Shown: positions 46,250 to 58,226, numbered from the stretch's first letter. The stretch is DNA of 64,000 nt from Aporrectodea caliginosa (GCA_020284085.1 JACEVL010000955.1:245072-309071), one strand, 5' to 3'. Numbers and translations are program-made. Notes: generated by a model from the sequence alone, not told the origin.

Positions 46250-46572
46250 ACCAATTCTAACACTTTTAAGCAGATCTGTCATAACAATTAAAACCTCTGC
46301 TAAGTAAACCATATTTTACTTTCCTGCGTGCTAATTAAGTCGTCAGATAGTTTGTTTCATGTAATAAAATTTAAGCGTTTTATGCAAAATTGGTACATCT
46401 GTGTTTAACACGGTAGTGCGGTGATATGAGTCAGGTGAGGTGGAAAATTTATGTATAGCATGAAATTTCAGCCATTTTGCCATCTACCTACTAAAAATTA
46501 TAAAAATTAGTGGAAAGTTGACGAAGTTCTGACAGAAACAATTTTGCACAGTTTATTTTGAGACACGGTGTA

Positions 46573-47726
46573 GTAAGCTTCATTAGCATTTGCTTAGATC
46601 AGCAACCAAACGCCAAGTCGGTGGGACGCCTTGAAATTCGAATCCAAGAGGTGGGGGAGGTGAGGCCGTATGTGCCACTACCAAATCTCACCGGAACTAT
46701 ACGAATCTCAAGGCTGATCGTCAGCCTTGAGATTCGTAGCCTAGTTCCGGTGAGATATATACGCCCAAACTCTGTTCGGTGTCTGCTAACTTTGCGCTGT
46801 CGATGGACACGAATATCAGACAATAAGGAGTAGGCTAATTTTACAACGCTCCTCAGACCCTATTCGTTAGAAGCTGCGGGTCTTCAGTGCTTGCTGTCTC
46901 TGGCACGCTCAACTTTCATCCAATTAAGCAATGGTCAAAAAGTTGCAGACACGTGTTGCCCAAATATGTTCGATTTCATACGAAATTCTCCATAATGCAT
47001 TGTCTTTGTTGTGGGCTATTACGACCATCCCCCAGTTTGATAATCGTTAATTAAGAACTCCACGACTTCAACGCTTGCTGCAATGCTGCCTCAGGTCTTC
47101 AATTTTCATCCAGGTATACTGGACCCTTTAACTAAAAATCACGTATATGCCACTGGGCCCAACGCATCGGCCTGGCCCACAAAAGTCAAATGGGAGATGA
47201 CCGGATTGACCTCTGGATGCAGACAGTGATCGAAGTGTCATTCTGTTTGATTCATTGCCATTGAGCCACACAATGCTTTTTAAACGAAGCATCGGTCACC
47301 GTTGCTCTATAATTTTATTACATACACAGTATACGCTACGCTCTTATGCACGCATGCGATCAACAGACGTAAGAGTGACGCAAATCATCGCTGATATAAC
47401 AGCGTCGTTGTATAAACCTATTTCATCATCAGAGTGCATGTCTCCATACATGTATATGTGCACGTGCGAACGTATTATGGAAGTAAGTGCGAAAGAGTGC
47501 GAGTGTCGTGTATGCGTACATTAGATTGTGGGCGCGTCAGTAGGCCTACGGGTATGACCGTATTTTTTACAACTTTGCATGCATGCATTCATGTATGTTT
47601 GCATACGCAAGTGTTTTTGATCTGAGTGCTGCTTGGTTTGGCGCATCATCGGCTGAGTACGTACTACTTATCGGTACTATAGAAGTAGCTGATTACAATA
47701 TGGATGTAGGCATGAATGGAGTGTAG
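46573..47726. other. Spacer with a 72-nt near-perfect palindrome and a SINE tail
   Basis: No gene recognised. Contains the hairpin at 46685-46756 and a GACGCAAATCATCGCTGATA / GCGTCGTTGTATAAA retroposon tail at 47372-47425. Confidence 0.4.
46685..46756. repeat. 72-nt near-perfect hairpin
   Basis: The arms ATCTCACCGGAACTA plus CGAATCTCAAGGCTGA pair with TCAGCCTTGAGATTCG plus TAGTTCCGGTGAGAT. There is a 3-nt loop and one small asymmetric internal loop. Confidence 0.85.
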
Positions 47727-47830
47727 GACATTATCCCCTGGACATCCCCGGACATAATCCCCTGGACATAATCCACCCCTTTGCATAGGACAAATCCCCC
47801 TGGATCCCCCAAAATGCAATTAGCCTATTT
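47727..47830 (+). mobile_element. Fragment related to the 3692-4531 element
   Basis: GTGTAGGACATTATCCCCTG followed by repeated GGACATAATCCCCT words and TAGGACAAATCCCC. No second end recognised. Confidence 0.45.
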
Positions 47831-47836
47831 CTGTAT

Positions 47837-47962
47837 GTCATTGATCCCCCGGAATTGCCCTCTTTCTGTTGGCTATGTCATTTAGGTGTAGGCGTTTCTT
47901 ATGTCATTGATAAACCTTAATTGCCCTCTTTTTGTTGGCTATGTCATTTAGGTGTAGGCGTA
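47837..47962. repeat. Tandem duplication of about 62 bp
   Basis: Two units share TATGTCATTGAT, AATTGCCCTCTTT and TGTTGGCTATGTCATTTAGG then TGTAGGCG. Confidence 0.75.
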
Positions 47963-50280
47963 AACTTAAGACTTGTTAGTGTCGTTCATTTCGATAGTTA
48001 AGACTTGTTAATGTCAATCGGTTATTCACTTATAAAGTGAAGACTTGTTAGTGTCATTTAGGTTTAAAGTTAAGAAATAAGATTAGTGTTAATATCGTTC
48101 AGTTCTATTTACTGAAACAATTTTATATTAATTAGAAATAGTTTCATCAAACAATCAAAATTAACAAGTGTTCAAATACAATACAATACAATATATGTAT
48201 GTATTTCTGCGTGTATGCCTGTGTTTATGTAGGCCTACATGTATGTGCGTGTATTTTGTGCCGTGTCAATATAATACTATACTCCCGAGGATCTCAAAAT
48301 AAGCTTGCGTGAATTACAAATAAATCTGAACTTTAAGTCTATTAAATACAGGTCAGAGTAATAACAAAAACTCTACTTCGAGTTTCTAGGAACACATATG
48401 CCCTCAAGTAGGCCTACCCTAGAGCCAGCACTGCTTCTGTTCAGTCTTGTAGGCTCTATAATAATCAAAATATGTTTCATAGTTTAAAAAGTAGGCCGAC
48501 TGCATTCAAATCAGTCATATAAATTATAGTCTAGGCCTCTTCACAGACTGTTCAACCTACGTGATCATGTTTACAAAAGGTCAGAGCCAATACCAGAACA
48601 GGGGGGGCTACAGGACAACGTTGGTCTCGGTAGTGAAATTCGTGGAAGTCGCTGCCCACCCCTCGCCCTTGCACATGTAGGCCAGTTCAGAGCCAAACAA
48701 CAAACCGATTTTTTCTATTAATGACTTTGGCTTGCCCTCTGCAGCAAGACCTCTTTGAACTTTTCAACTTCGACCAGACCTATACCCAATGAGTTCTGAC
48801 ACAGATTCGATTTCACTCTTCAAAGCCTATATCGACTGAACCCTGAAATGAACCCTATCTATGCTATATAGGAACGTATATATAATGTAATGTAAAATGT
48901 AAATATGAGAAAATTTCCCATCGCCCTCAAAAGCCACGTATAGAAGTATTTAGATGAGACTTAAGTGTTTGCAATATTTATAAAACTTATCACAGCATTT
49001 CTTACTACCGTATTTCTACAGACGATGAATTGTTTCCACGGCCATTTTAGCCTAAAACTTGTCGGTTGTACACCTATGCACCTATTCATAAAATGCAGTG
49101 CCACATTATTTTCGCACCCTATTAGGCCTATAGCTATGCGTCACTGTGTCCTATAGAATGCTAGTGCATTTGAATTTTATGAAGCTACTGCACGATTTAG
49201 CAAAAACAAACAAACAGATGAACAAAATAAAACACAGATAAATAAGAAGCGGAATAGACAGGCTTGGGCTGTTGTTTATGCCCTACATTTGCTGCTGTAC
49301 TCTTGGTCCAGATCATCCAATTATAATTATAGGTATCATAGACGGCGGTCAACCTTTGATCCGTGTCTACGCCAGTCGCTTATATAATCTGTCTGTGTTT
49401 TCGCCGTCGCCGCCGCCGTGCGATAGATGTCGCAAGGGTCGTACGTTGATTTGAAAAGTCCTTCAGCAATGTCACCAAGTCCAACGGTCAGTCTTAATCA
49501 TGGACTTCTGCTCAATGACAGATGGACGTGCAGCTGGCTATACATGTATGTGAGGTAATTCGGACTGCTTCTGGTGAATGCGATTCGACAATCATTGTTT
49601 GATCAATGTCGCCGGATATCATAGGCAAAAACCGCTGAATTGGCTGCTTTTAGTTAGTAACCTTGTTACTTCAGTTGTATTTTTCATCTGAGCGTCAAAT
49701 GCGTTTTGACTTTTGAGGTTTGCGGTGGCCAAGCGGTTAACGCTTTGAATTTTTACCTCCGTGACGCGTGTTGTGTGATATCTCATTGTGCTATCTCATT
49801 GTGCTATCTCATTGTGCTATCTCATTGTCTCATTATCATTAATGATATCTCATTATCTCGCGGGATTCTCTCCGATCTCATTGTTGAACTAACCTTGGAG
49901 GCGTAAATCATCGACATTTAAGCGCCTACTTAAGACAACAACATTCAAATGGATTTTGGGTTTACGCTCGTATATAGACAGACGTCCATTACGGGCGACC
50001 TCTGCAATGTAGACTACGTCACTACGGGACGGCGACAAAAACCCGACTGATGCAAGCCAATGCAGAGGTTGGTGCAAGCCAATGCAGAGGTTGGTGCAAG
50101 CCAATGCAGAGGGAGACTTCGCGAGAGATCGGACTATTTGTCAGACCGCAAAGGCTGGTGCAAGCAGTTCAAACAAAAGGCTGAAATATGAACTCACTTG
50201 ATCTTCAACACTCATCGGTAACAGACGCCAGAGCCAAGGTTGCGGTGCATAGCACTGTAGGCCTTTAGCCGCATCTACGT
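47963..50280. other. No gene; tandem repeats and a tRNA-like fragment
   Basis: Contains AGACTTGTTAGTGTC repeats (47970-48060), four TATCTCATTGTGC units (49779-49830), three 22-bp units GTGCAAGCCAATGCAGAGGT (50050-50112) and a tRNA-like A-box piece GCGGTGGCCAAGCGGTTAAC at 49723-49742 without a B-box. No conserved frame. Confidence 0.4.
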
Positions 50281-50614
50281 AGCTTATAGGGGTGTCAAAC
50301 ATCTTTTATGGCGGGCCAGTGGCAATATTTTCCAGAAAGGAGCGGGCCAGGGTGTCGAAGGCGCTTAAGCAGTATGGGGGTAGGGATCTGGGATTTTCGG
50401 CGAGTCCTTCCCCAGAAAATTTGGGCAAAACTAACTCTTAATTGATGCCTTTTTAGGCATGCATATAGTCAAATTAGGCTTAAACATCTTAAGTTTCATC
50501 TTCATTATCAGTCACGAACATCACATAAAACTCATTAAGCCTTAATAATGGAAATTTTGAACTTTTATTCTCAAATTGAGTAGTCTTTAGGCAAGGCCCC
50601 GCTGACCATGCAGA

Positions 50615-50710
50615 AAGAGTAGTTTCAGTTTAACGACACTATGTGATAACAAATAATTATCATTATAGTCGCCCTCCTCCTTTATCCAGGCTTGGGACTG
50701 GCACAGCCTA
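50615..50710 (-). mobile_element. SINE-like retroposon, GTCGTTAAA tail, minus copy
   Basis: Complement of 34690-34850: TTTAACGACACTATGTGATA then GTCGCCCTCCTCCTTTAT and CTTGGGACTGGCAC. Confidence 0.5.
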
Positions 50711-51258
50711 AGGCAGTTTGGCCAGAAAGACATCGTCAGTGGGCCAGAATTGATACCTATGACCTAGAATAAAATAGGCCGAAGCACTTACACTGTCGGC
50801 CGAATAAGCCGACAGCAGAACTTTGCCTCAGCCTGGCTGGCGTGGCTCTAGGGCCTAGGCGCTGGGGCCTGCAGTGTCGTCGGCCCTCTTCAGGTCACGA
50901 TCTTTAACGTCAGTCACGCTCCACACGTGTCCTATATCTCTGCATCTGTCTGCCTGTGGCTGTTTACCTTGTTTGTAAACAGATTCTCCTGTTTGTCCGG
51001 ATTTCAGAAGAAGTTCAGACGTCACGTTCTCAGAACTATTCGAACATAGCACACATTAAGGATTTTCACAGCGGGACATCGTATACTGATTAATTTATTT
51101 ATTCAATCAATAACTTTCCATTTGTCCGGATTTCAGAAGAAATCAGATACACAGGTGAAACGAACCTCTGTAGAGATTCCTCATAAGGGTGTTCCTGAGG
51201 TCGAAATAACATGCAACAGAGGCACTCTGTAAGTTGGAAATGTACTCGATTTTATATA
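50711..51258. other. Spacer; direct repeat only
   Basis: A TTTGTCCGGATTTCAGAAGA block occurs at about 50993 and again at 51121. No gene recognised. Confidence 0.35.
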
Positions 51259-51681
51259 GGGGCCGTCCATAAATGAGTCACGATTTTGGCCGATTTTTAA
51301 CCCCCCTCCCTCCGTCACACTTCGTCACAAAAAGTAAGACCCCTCTGAAAATGATGGCTCTCGTGTTAAATTAAATTTAAGGGGGTTTAAACCAATTTCC
51401 ATGGCATTGCAAATTGCTCCTTCATGGAACAAATAGTGAAAGCATGAATATTTTAAAATCTCGGTGACCAAATATTGAAATAATTAGAAAATTATTAATA
51501 ATGGTATACATTAAAATAATTAAAAAATAATTAAAACCCCTCAAAATTAGTGCTGTTATTATTAAAATTAAATTGTTGTTAATTGTTAAATTTAATCCCC
51601 GTCATCAGACCCCCCACCCCATGTCACACATCGTCACAAATTTCCGATCCCAAGTGCGTGACGTCATTTATGGACGGCCCC
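51259..51681. mobile_element. MITE with GGGGCCGTCCATAAA ends
   Basis: 423 bp, ends GGGGCCGTCCATAAATGAG and CATTTATGGACGGCCCC; flanking ATA on both sides (51256-51258, 51682-51684) suggests a 3-bp duplication. The interior is AT-rich and noncoding. Superfamily not assigned. Confidence 0.78.
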
Positions 51682-51709
51682 ATAGCGACTGTATATTATG
51701 GCCTCTCCT

Positions 51710-51935
51710 GCTCATTTTGCAATGAATTGATCGGTTGAGATCCTTCGCCACCTCTGCCCGTTTGAAACCAACCGCGATCCGAGATTTAAATCCTCGTGAA
51801 GCGAACCGCGATGCGCACGAACACAGAGGAGCATGGGATCACGGCCTTCTAGGCCTATATGTAAATATTTAGAAGGTCGTGATGAGACGCAGCCTACGCT
51901 CCAACCAACGTAGCTAACTGGGCCAGTCACTCACA
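51710..51935 (-). mobile_element. tRNA-derived SINE or tRNA-like repeat
   Basis: The minus strand has GGCCCAGTTAGCTACGTTGG then TTGGAGCG (A-box-like) and GAGGATTTAAATCTCGG (B-box-like), with an insertion in between. Degenerate. Confidence 0.45.
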
Positions 51936-52140
51936 TGACCACAGCATTCCAACGACAGTTTGACATCCCTAAACTGTTTTGAGTTTGTTTCTAATAAAAT
52001 CGTCAAATCGAGAATTTAATGAAGATCTCACACAAGGACAGAAAGCCGTTTCAAAACGTTGTCTTTACTGGCACTATCTAGTCAGCCTATGGTATGGAAA
52101 AGTAGTCAGCCTAGTCGCAAAGAGAAATCAGTGAAGGACA

Positions 52141-52320
52141 AAACGTAATCGTAATCGTAATCTCCAAACTTCTAAAGCGCCACTCGAAAGCCAAGCGCAG
52201 GGCACCAGCTTATTCACGAACGCTGCGTCTAGTCAGAAGGGTTGTCCAAAAGAGTAGTCCGAGGGAGGTCCGAGTCCGGTTTCCAGAGGATCAGAGGGGT
52301 CAGAGTAGCTGCTAAACGGC
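52141..52320 (-). mobile_element. LINE 3' end fragment
   Basis: Complement of 29740-29967: CGTAATCGTAATCGTAATCT, GCGCCACTCGAAAGCCAAGC, GGTTGTCCAAAAGAGTAGTC, GTCCGAGTCCGGTTTCCAGA. Confidence 0.68.
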
Positions 52321-52860
52321 TGATAGCATGAGGATTGGTTGACGCTTTAGTGTTAATTTATTCATGTAGCGCCGGTTTGGAGATTTTTCCATAAGTGCCG
52401 TTTCAGAACAAGTACGTCTCGTGACAAGTCTTGTGAACAACGTATATTCCCAGGTGTCGGTATGCTTCAAAGGGCGACTGGCAGGTTGGACAGAGGGCCT
52501 TCAAAACGGAGCCTGGATCCCCAGTAGCTGACTCAGTTACTCACTCATCTTATAAATTAAGTTTTGATCAGTTTGTTTGGACGGCGGAGGTTAGAGTCAA
52601 AGCCAAAGACGTCATAATTATGAGAAACAGGAGATTAATGATCAAGTGGAGGAAGATTGAATGTAGGCTATACAGCTTTCAAGAGAGAACTCACCGAGAA
52701 AGATTGATTGACAAAACAGTCTGGTGTTCTTGCCATTTGAACGGGAAAGCACGTATGTTTGCATTTTAAATCTATGCGTGTGTGTATGTATACATTTATG
52801 TATGCTTTTATGCATGCATGTTTATGTATGATGCGTGAATGTTAGTCTTCAAGTATGCAT
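52321..52860. other. No gene recognised
   Basis: Unique-looking spacer before the TATG microsatellite. Confidence 0.3.
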
Positions 52861-52893
52861 GCAAGTATGTATGTATGTATGTATGTATGTATG

Positions 52894-52927
<34 letters not shown>

Positions 52928-52957
52928 TGTATGTATGTATGTATGCATGTATGATGT
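52861..52957. repeat. TATG microsatellite
   Basis: Near-pure GTAT repeats with a few variants; continues as degenerate ATGTATGCAT words on both sides. Confidence 0.9.
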
Positions 52958-53282
52958 ATGTATTTATGTATGCATCTATGTATGAAGGCGGGGTCCTCTG
53001 GTTAAATCTCCCTTTTTGAACTTTGCCCTATATCAGAAAGCCTGTAGCGCCCCCGGTCCAATGGCGCCTAGTCATGCAACGTGTTGAGAGGGCTACATTT
53101 GTAGAGGCTGCCAAAGGAAGAGACCCCTTTATAACCCTATAATGAAACCTGGTCTAATCTTATAAGACTTCTATAGCGCCTTTACAATGCCACGTCATCA
53201 ATCGATTGGCGCTTCCAGTGGCATCGTATTAAACAATTAAAATCGTTGGAGAGGCCATGTCGAATTCCGATTGGTCACAATA

Positions 53283-53375
53283 GTAGCCTACATCAGAGCG
53301 CTCGTGAATAAGCTGGTGCCCTGCACTTGGCTTTCGAGTGGCGCTTTAGATGTGTCGACGTTACGATTACGATAA
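53283..53375 (+). mobile_element. LINE 3' tail fragment
   Basis: CGTGAATAAGCTGGTGCCCT, TTGGCTTTCGAGTGGCGCTT and GTTACGATTACGATAAC; same orientation and family as 29740-29967. Confidence 0.65.
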
Positions 53376-53670
53376 CATGTATAATACATAGAATAATACG
53401 ATACGTGGAATTGTCTTACGAATCCTATGGAGTTTCTAAGTGACTGCACTTGGATTTACTCTTTAGGTTAAGACAAGAGTGAGAGCATTTCTACAGCAGT
53501 TCGTGAGGGAAGAACTAACTACTTAGACCTAAAATATGTATGGAAAAATTGTATCGTATGGGAGTTAGTCTGAAAGGTTGGACTGCTGGAGAGAGGATAT
53601 TCCTCTTTCTTCCTACCAAGTAAACCCTGGATGAAACCTTGGCATTATTCCAAGAAGAAGCTGCGAGAGG

Positions 53671-53882
53671 AAGGAAAGAAGGAAGGAAGGAAGGAAGGAA
53701 GGAAGGAAGGAAGGAAGGAAGGAAGGAAGGAAGGAAGGAAGGAAGGAAGGAAGGAAGGAAGGAAGGAAGGAAGGAAGGAAGGAAGGAAGGAAGGAAGGTA
53801 GGTAGGAAGGAAGGAAGGAAGGAAGGAAGGAAGGAAGGAAGGAAGGAAGGAAGGAAGGAAGGAAGGAAGGAAGGAAGAAAGG
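53671..53882 (+). repeat. GGAA microsatellite, about 210 bp
   Basis: Roughly fifty GGAA/GAAG units with two GGTA variants. The Arg-Lys-Glu-Gly and Phe-Leu-Pro-Ser frames are translations of it. GGAA is the core of ETS-factor sites. Confidence 0.95.
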
Positions 53883-53927
53883 AAGGAGACTGGGAGGGAA
53901 AGAAAGAGGACAGGAAGACATAAAGGA

Positions 53928-53928
<1 letters not shown>

Positions 53929-54008
<80 letters not shown>

Positions 54009-54017
54009 GATGATGAT
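53929..54017 (+). repeat. GAT trinucleotide repeat
   Basis: Near-pure GAT array of about 85 bp immediately after the GGAA array. The poly-Ser and poly-His minus frames arise from it. Confidence 0.93.
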
Positions 54018-54404
54018 TGACTTGCTTAACTTCGGCCGACATAACATAGGCCTATTGGCTAGCACATGTCCTTAGGCCTAGGCCTACATGGGGACCTTCA
54101 ATGTCGTGGCACCAATTCAAACGGGGAGCACCGGTGGCCTCACCCGATCAATTCATTGAAAAAACGAGCGGAGTCGGTCATTCAGTCGCTATAGAAATAC
54201 TCGTAGAGGTACATCCACAATTACCCTTGTTATGCACCGGGATCTAAGTGATTGGCACTGGCTGACTTGCATACCGTACTAACAGCCTACCATACTATGT
54301 TGTGGTTGAGTGTGTCTGGTTCAGCCGAGACGTTACTGTAGCGCCACCTCTCGAATGCATGATATTAATAATGACACGACTGATTGTGATATCGTGGATT
54401 AAAC

Positions 54405-55734
54405 CAGTGGTTCTTAAAGTGGTGGTCCGCGGACCGGCGCCGGTCCGCGGAGCTCAAGTCGCCGGTCCGCGAAACAATCCCTAAAAATAAAAAATTTGAT
54501 CAACTTATTCCTGGAAAATACAGATAATTATAGATATATTTTTTAAGTTAAAAAAATTTATAGAATGAAATTATTATTTAACGTTATTTGCAATAAATCA
54601 ATCTAGATTCTAGATCTAAAGTTCCCATTATCGCCACACCGTGATCGCTAGGCATATGGACTTCGATCACCTAGCGATTGAAACTGTCACCAACTGAACA
54701 CAACCATTCGTACGCCAGATATTTGTTCTTTGTTGATGGAATTGAGCGATAATTAAGAAAACGCTAGCGTATGAATATTTTTGTTTATTTGCAATAAGAC
54801 AAATTTAAACACGAAATAAAGTTCTAGAAATCTTAGTTTTAAATTTAAAAAATAAGAGAAACAATGAGCAAAGCACATCAAGTCTCTTTGGACAGTTTCT
54901 TTAAAAGTAATGAAACAACAGCAAAGCGCCGCAACTCAGACACGGACAGTGACAGCACACAAGAAAACGATGATAATGTACGGGAAGGATCTCTTTTAAA
55001 AAAAGCCAAGAAACATCGTTTGTTTAATAGAAAATACGATCAAGAATATTTAAAATATGGATTTGTTTCTTCCGGAGATGAAAACAGCCCAAAACCACTG
55101 TGTGTAATCTGTGGAGTTACACTTAGTAATGATGCCATGAAGCCATCAAAACTTCTTCGCCATCTGAATTCAGCACATCCCGCATACAAAGATAAGCCTA
55201 TTGATTTTTCAAAAGAAAGCGTGACGAAATAAAAGATCAACAGAAACAGATGTTAAAGACCACTAAAGTTAATGTTTCTGCATTGCGGGCATCTTGCTTG
55301 ACTCCATTTGCTGTAAGTTTAGTCAAGTTTAATTTAATTAAACTTTCAGTAATTAGGCTTGCTACTTTTAGATAGGAGTAAGCCTTCTCGTGTAATAAAA
55401 TTACTAGTTATTATTTATAAAAACTTGAACGCTTCCTTTAACTATAATAAATACATTCTGATATTTATTGTTATATTTAACAATGAATAACAAGAACATG
55501 TGTAATTACATATATTTGTAAAAGCAGTTTATTGATTTAGTCACTATTTCGCATTATTTCGCTCTTAGAATAATTTCAATAAAATATTAAGATAAAATAT
55601 GGACTCATTCCTCTAATTTCCCTTTATCTTGGATTCGATTGTCAGATAAAATTTTGCATTTCTAACTGGTGGTCCGCCAACAACATCATAAATGCACAGC
55701 CGGTCCCTGCTTCTAAAAAGTTTAAGAACCCCTG
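54405..55734 (+). mobile_element. hAT (Buster-type) element, internally deleted
   Basis: Ends CAGTGGTTCTTAAAGTGG and TTTAAGAACCCCTG, flanked by the perfect 8-bp duplication GATTAAAC (54397-54404, 55735-55742) with TA at positions 4-5. Subterminal GGTCCGCGGACCGG words. It encodes a BED zinc-finger N-terminus (next entry); the rest of the transposase is missing. Confidence 0.92.
54864..55232 (+). pseudogene. hAT transposase N-terminal BED zinc-finger fragment
   Basis: 122 codons: SLDSFF near the start, KKHRLFNRKYDQEYLKYGF, then CVICGVTLSNDAMKPSKLLR and HLNSAHPAY, a C-x2-C ... H-x4-H BED finger of the ZBED5/SCAND3 (Buster) type. It then runs into TAA after SVTK. The catalytic domain is deleted. 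Confidence 0.88.
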
Positions 55735-55744
55735 GATTAAACCA

Positions 55745-56785
55745 CTGATGCACTCAAAACCAGACGTCTCTATACTGTGTTAATAACTTAATAGGTCAGC
55801 GTTGCACTTACTTATTAGTTATTATACGGATGTCTTCAAACTGGCTCTCCTTAAACCCAATTAAGACCAAATTAATCTCGTTTGGCAGTGGCGGCCCTAG
55901 GGGGTGCTTAGCCCCCAACTGAGGCTCAGCCCCCCTAACTGAGGCTCAGCCCCCAAAAGTGGGAAATTACTGCAAATCACAGCGAGGAGGGGACAAAAGG
56001 GAAGGTTTTTGAGCTTTAGCCCCCAAACCTTAAATCCTGGCGCCGCCACTGCTTCCCTGTACAATCGGTTCTTAATGCAGCTTCCAGACTTATTGCCTGT
56101 CTCCCGCGATTCTCCCATATCTCTACATTCATGTTTTAACCTCTACGCTGGCTAATTCCTCTTACTGCCCGCATCAGTTAAAGGTACTTATCATCATTTA
56201 CCGATTCTACGTGCCCCTAAATACCTCTGTGACTCCATACGTCGGCCCACCTCGGCTGCTTCTCTTCGCCCGCTCCGCTCTTCGGATCATCTTGATCTTT
56301 TTATTCCTCGTGTGAGAACGGCCAAGTCCAGTCCCGTGCCTTTGCCTGCATTGGCCCTTCGCTATGGAATCATGCAACTTCCCTACTTAGTTCGCACCAC
56401 CATAGGAGCATTCACTCTGGGTCACGTGACAATGTTTACGTAAGTCAAAACAAATTTTAAAATGCCGTCAACATATTTCACAGTTGATTTAGACATGTAA
56501 AAAAGGAATACAGCATTAGTAATCGTCAAAATATTAATGTTTTATTCATTTGTTTACAATATTGCTTCCAGCAACAGCCGAATGAGCCGATGTTTTGACT
56601 TACACAAACGTTGGCGGGCAGATATCACAAAGATATCACGTGACTTGTGAATGCTCCTATACAATGCCCTGATTATATCTTTTCGCTACCTCAGAACTGA
56701 CTTTATTCCCGGGGACTTTTGCACTGGGAGCGCCTTTGATTGGTGTGCACTGTGAGAGGCGCTTTATAAATCTTTAAATACAATA
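55745..56785 (+). mobile_element. CR1/L2-like LINE 3' fragment with a nested MITE
   Basis: About 55830-55885 encodes a SNWLSLNPIKTKLISFG-like segment, typical of LINE reverse transcriptases. After the MITE, 56060-56370 encodes VLNAASRLIACLPRFSHIS and APKYLCDSIRRPTSAASLRP then LRSSDHL, the reverse transcriptase C-terminal region, with frame breaks. The 3' tail GTGAGAGGCGCTTTATAAAT is followed by AATACAATACAAT. Confidence 0.8.
55886..56051. mobile_element. Small MITE in a LINE, CAGTGGCGGC ends
   Basis: 166 bp, ends CAGTGGCGGCCCTAG and CTGGCGCCGCCACTG, with repeated GGCTCAGCCCCCAACT-like words. No matching target duplication; the LINE sequence on the two sides is not contiguous, so a flanking deletion is likely. 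Confidence 0.65.
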
Positions 56786-58226
56786 CAATTCATTGAACAA
56801 CTTTCCTCTTCTCGCGTGAATCAACCTCATCACTATACTTTACGCTAGCACCGGTTCAAGGTTGACCGGTAGGTCTTGTTAACTGACAAGATAGAGGTTC
56901 TAAACTAAACAAACTGTTCATACATCTCGTTTAATATCTATCGGAACAATGTAACACAGAAAGATATCTAGCATATAGCATGCGTAGAAAGGAATAATTA
57001 TGCTAAAAGGCATTTAGAAGCCAAATGAAACAACAATAATTAGAACACTTATAAAAGACAAAACGTTCGTGGATATCCGGGCCAATCCGCATGAGTTATA
57101 GGCCTAATAGAGAATTATATATCCGTTTGTATATGCCATAGGCCTACAGCTAAGCCTATGCAGCGTTTTGGCTGTTGTAAAAGAGCTGGGGCTCGACAGT
57201 TTACAGATTACTACGAACGCAGATCAAAATTTAATGCAGTCAATATGTTGGACACGAAACAACTGACGACTCATGAAATATTTTAGTTTATTCTTTAAAT
57301 TTATTTTTACCAAAAAAACAAAAATTAAAATGAAATGACCACATATAAGAAGTTGCATATGGGCCTTTGCAACAAAGAGAAAACATAATTTATAGAACTA
57401 TTACATTTTAGCTTACCAACATAATTTAGAAGTATACGTTCCGTAACTTCGTTTTGTTGGCTGTAGGCTACAGTGGCTAAATTTGTCCAAAGCACAATGC
57501 CTGTGTCAGCTTTAAGCCAAGAAATAGGCTAGCATTCCAGCTGTCAGAAGAAAAACCATTGAGGTCATGAGAGAACTCGGAGGGGGGAAGAGTCAAGACC
57601 AGACCCAACATCGTTTCAGTAACTTAGTTGAGGGGGTTAGAAGAAGACAAGTTGAACCCCCAACACCCCGACAACTAAAACACTGGGTCGGATTCTTTTG
57701 TGTCCGCAATGTCCCCAACGGTTGACGCTTGTCTTCACATTTTTCCAGATTTCTCCTTGGTCCAAGATGCCGCATTTCTCATCTGTGTACCGCCAAGGTT
57801 ATGTAAACTGCTGCCTATTGATCGGGTCGTATACTTTCCAGGGATCGAGACCCTGATATTTTCATTAGCTTTGTTTTATGCAAGGTCCGAAGCCATAAGT
57901 CTTGGCTCTGCGAAATCTTCACGTACAGTCACGCCGTGGTTTTGGCCCATAGGTCATCATCGGTCCTATATGTCGTCTATTATAAGAGGCCTCTGTGTTG
58001 AAGTGCTGCGTCTCACCCGTAAACTGTAGTCTACCACGAGAAAAGGTCATCGCGATCACCAGTGCTGTATGCATGAGAATATATGGATCGATTTGAACTA
58101 TTTCGGTTCAACACACTGAACCTATGCAACGTTTATCACAAATTTATCCAGTAAAGCTTAAAATATTTTTTCGCCATATAAAGCTCACCGGGCCTTTTGG
58201 TCCAAAAGCTTATATATATATATATT
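56786..58226. other. No gene recognised
   Basis: No conserved frame or repeat family seen, apart from the TA run abutting the next element. The 109-codon plus frame at 57700-58029 has no domain I recognise. Confidence 0.3.

Larger units (their letters stand above)
44481..46570 (+). mobile_element. Tc1/mariner-type element with ~415-bp terminal inverted repeats, split by a hAT
   Basis: Outer ends CACCGTGTCTCAAAATAAAC and complement, flanked by TA (44479-44480, 46571-46572). The left arm 44481 to about 44897 is the inverted complement of about 45020-45121 plus 46258-46570. The inner part of both arms is transposase 3' coding sequence, so the arms arose by inverted duplication of the 3' end. 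The unique centre reads DLNPVDYSIWSVLQEKVYRS then RIANVDELKSRV, a mariner C-terminal catalytic region (the D preceding LNP-DYS-W), then a stop and frameshift. The N-terminal half is missing. A 1128-bp hAT lies inside the right arm. Confidence 0.85.

Noticed and set aside
50288..51972. hAT with AGGGGTGTCAAAC start and GTTTGACATCCCT end
   Set aside because: The ends are similar but the flanking octamers do not match and a separate MITE and SINE lie between; more likely one isolated end plus chance.
53515..54065. Poly-Ser, poly-His, Phe-Leu-Pro-Ser and Lys-Glu-Gly-Arg frames
   Set aside because: Translations of adjacent GGAA and GAT arrays.
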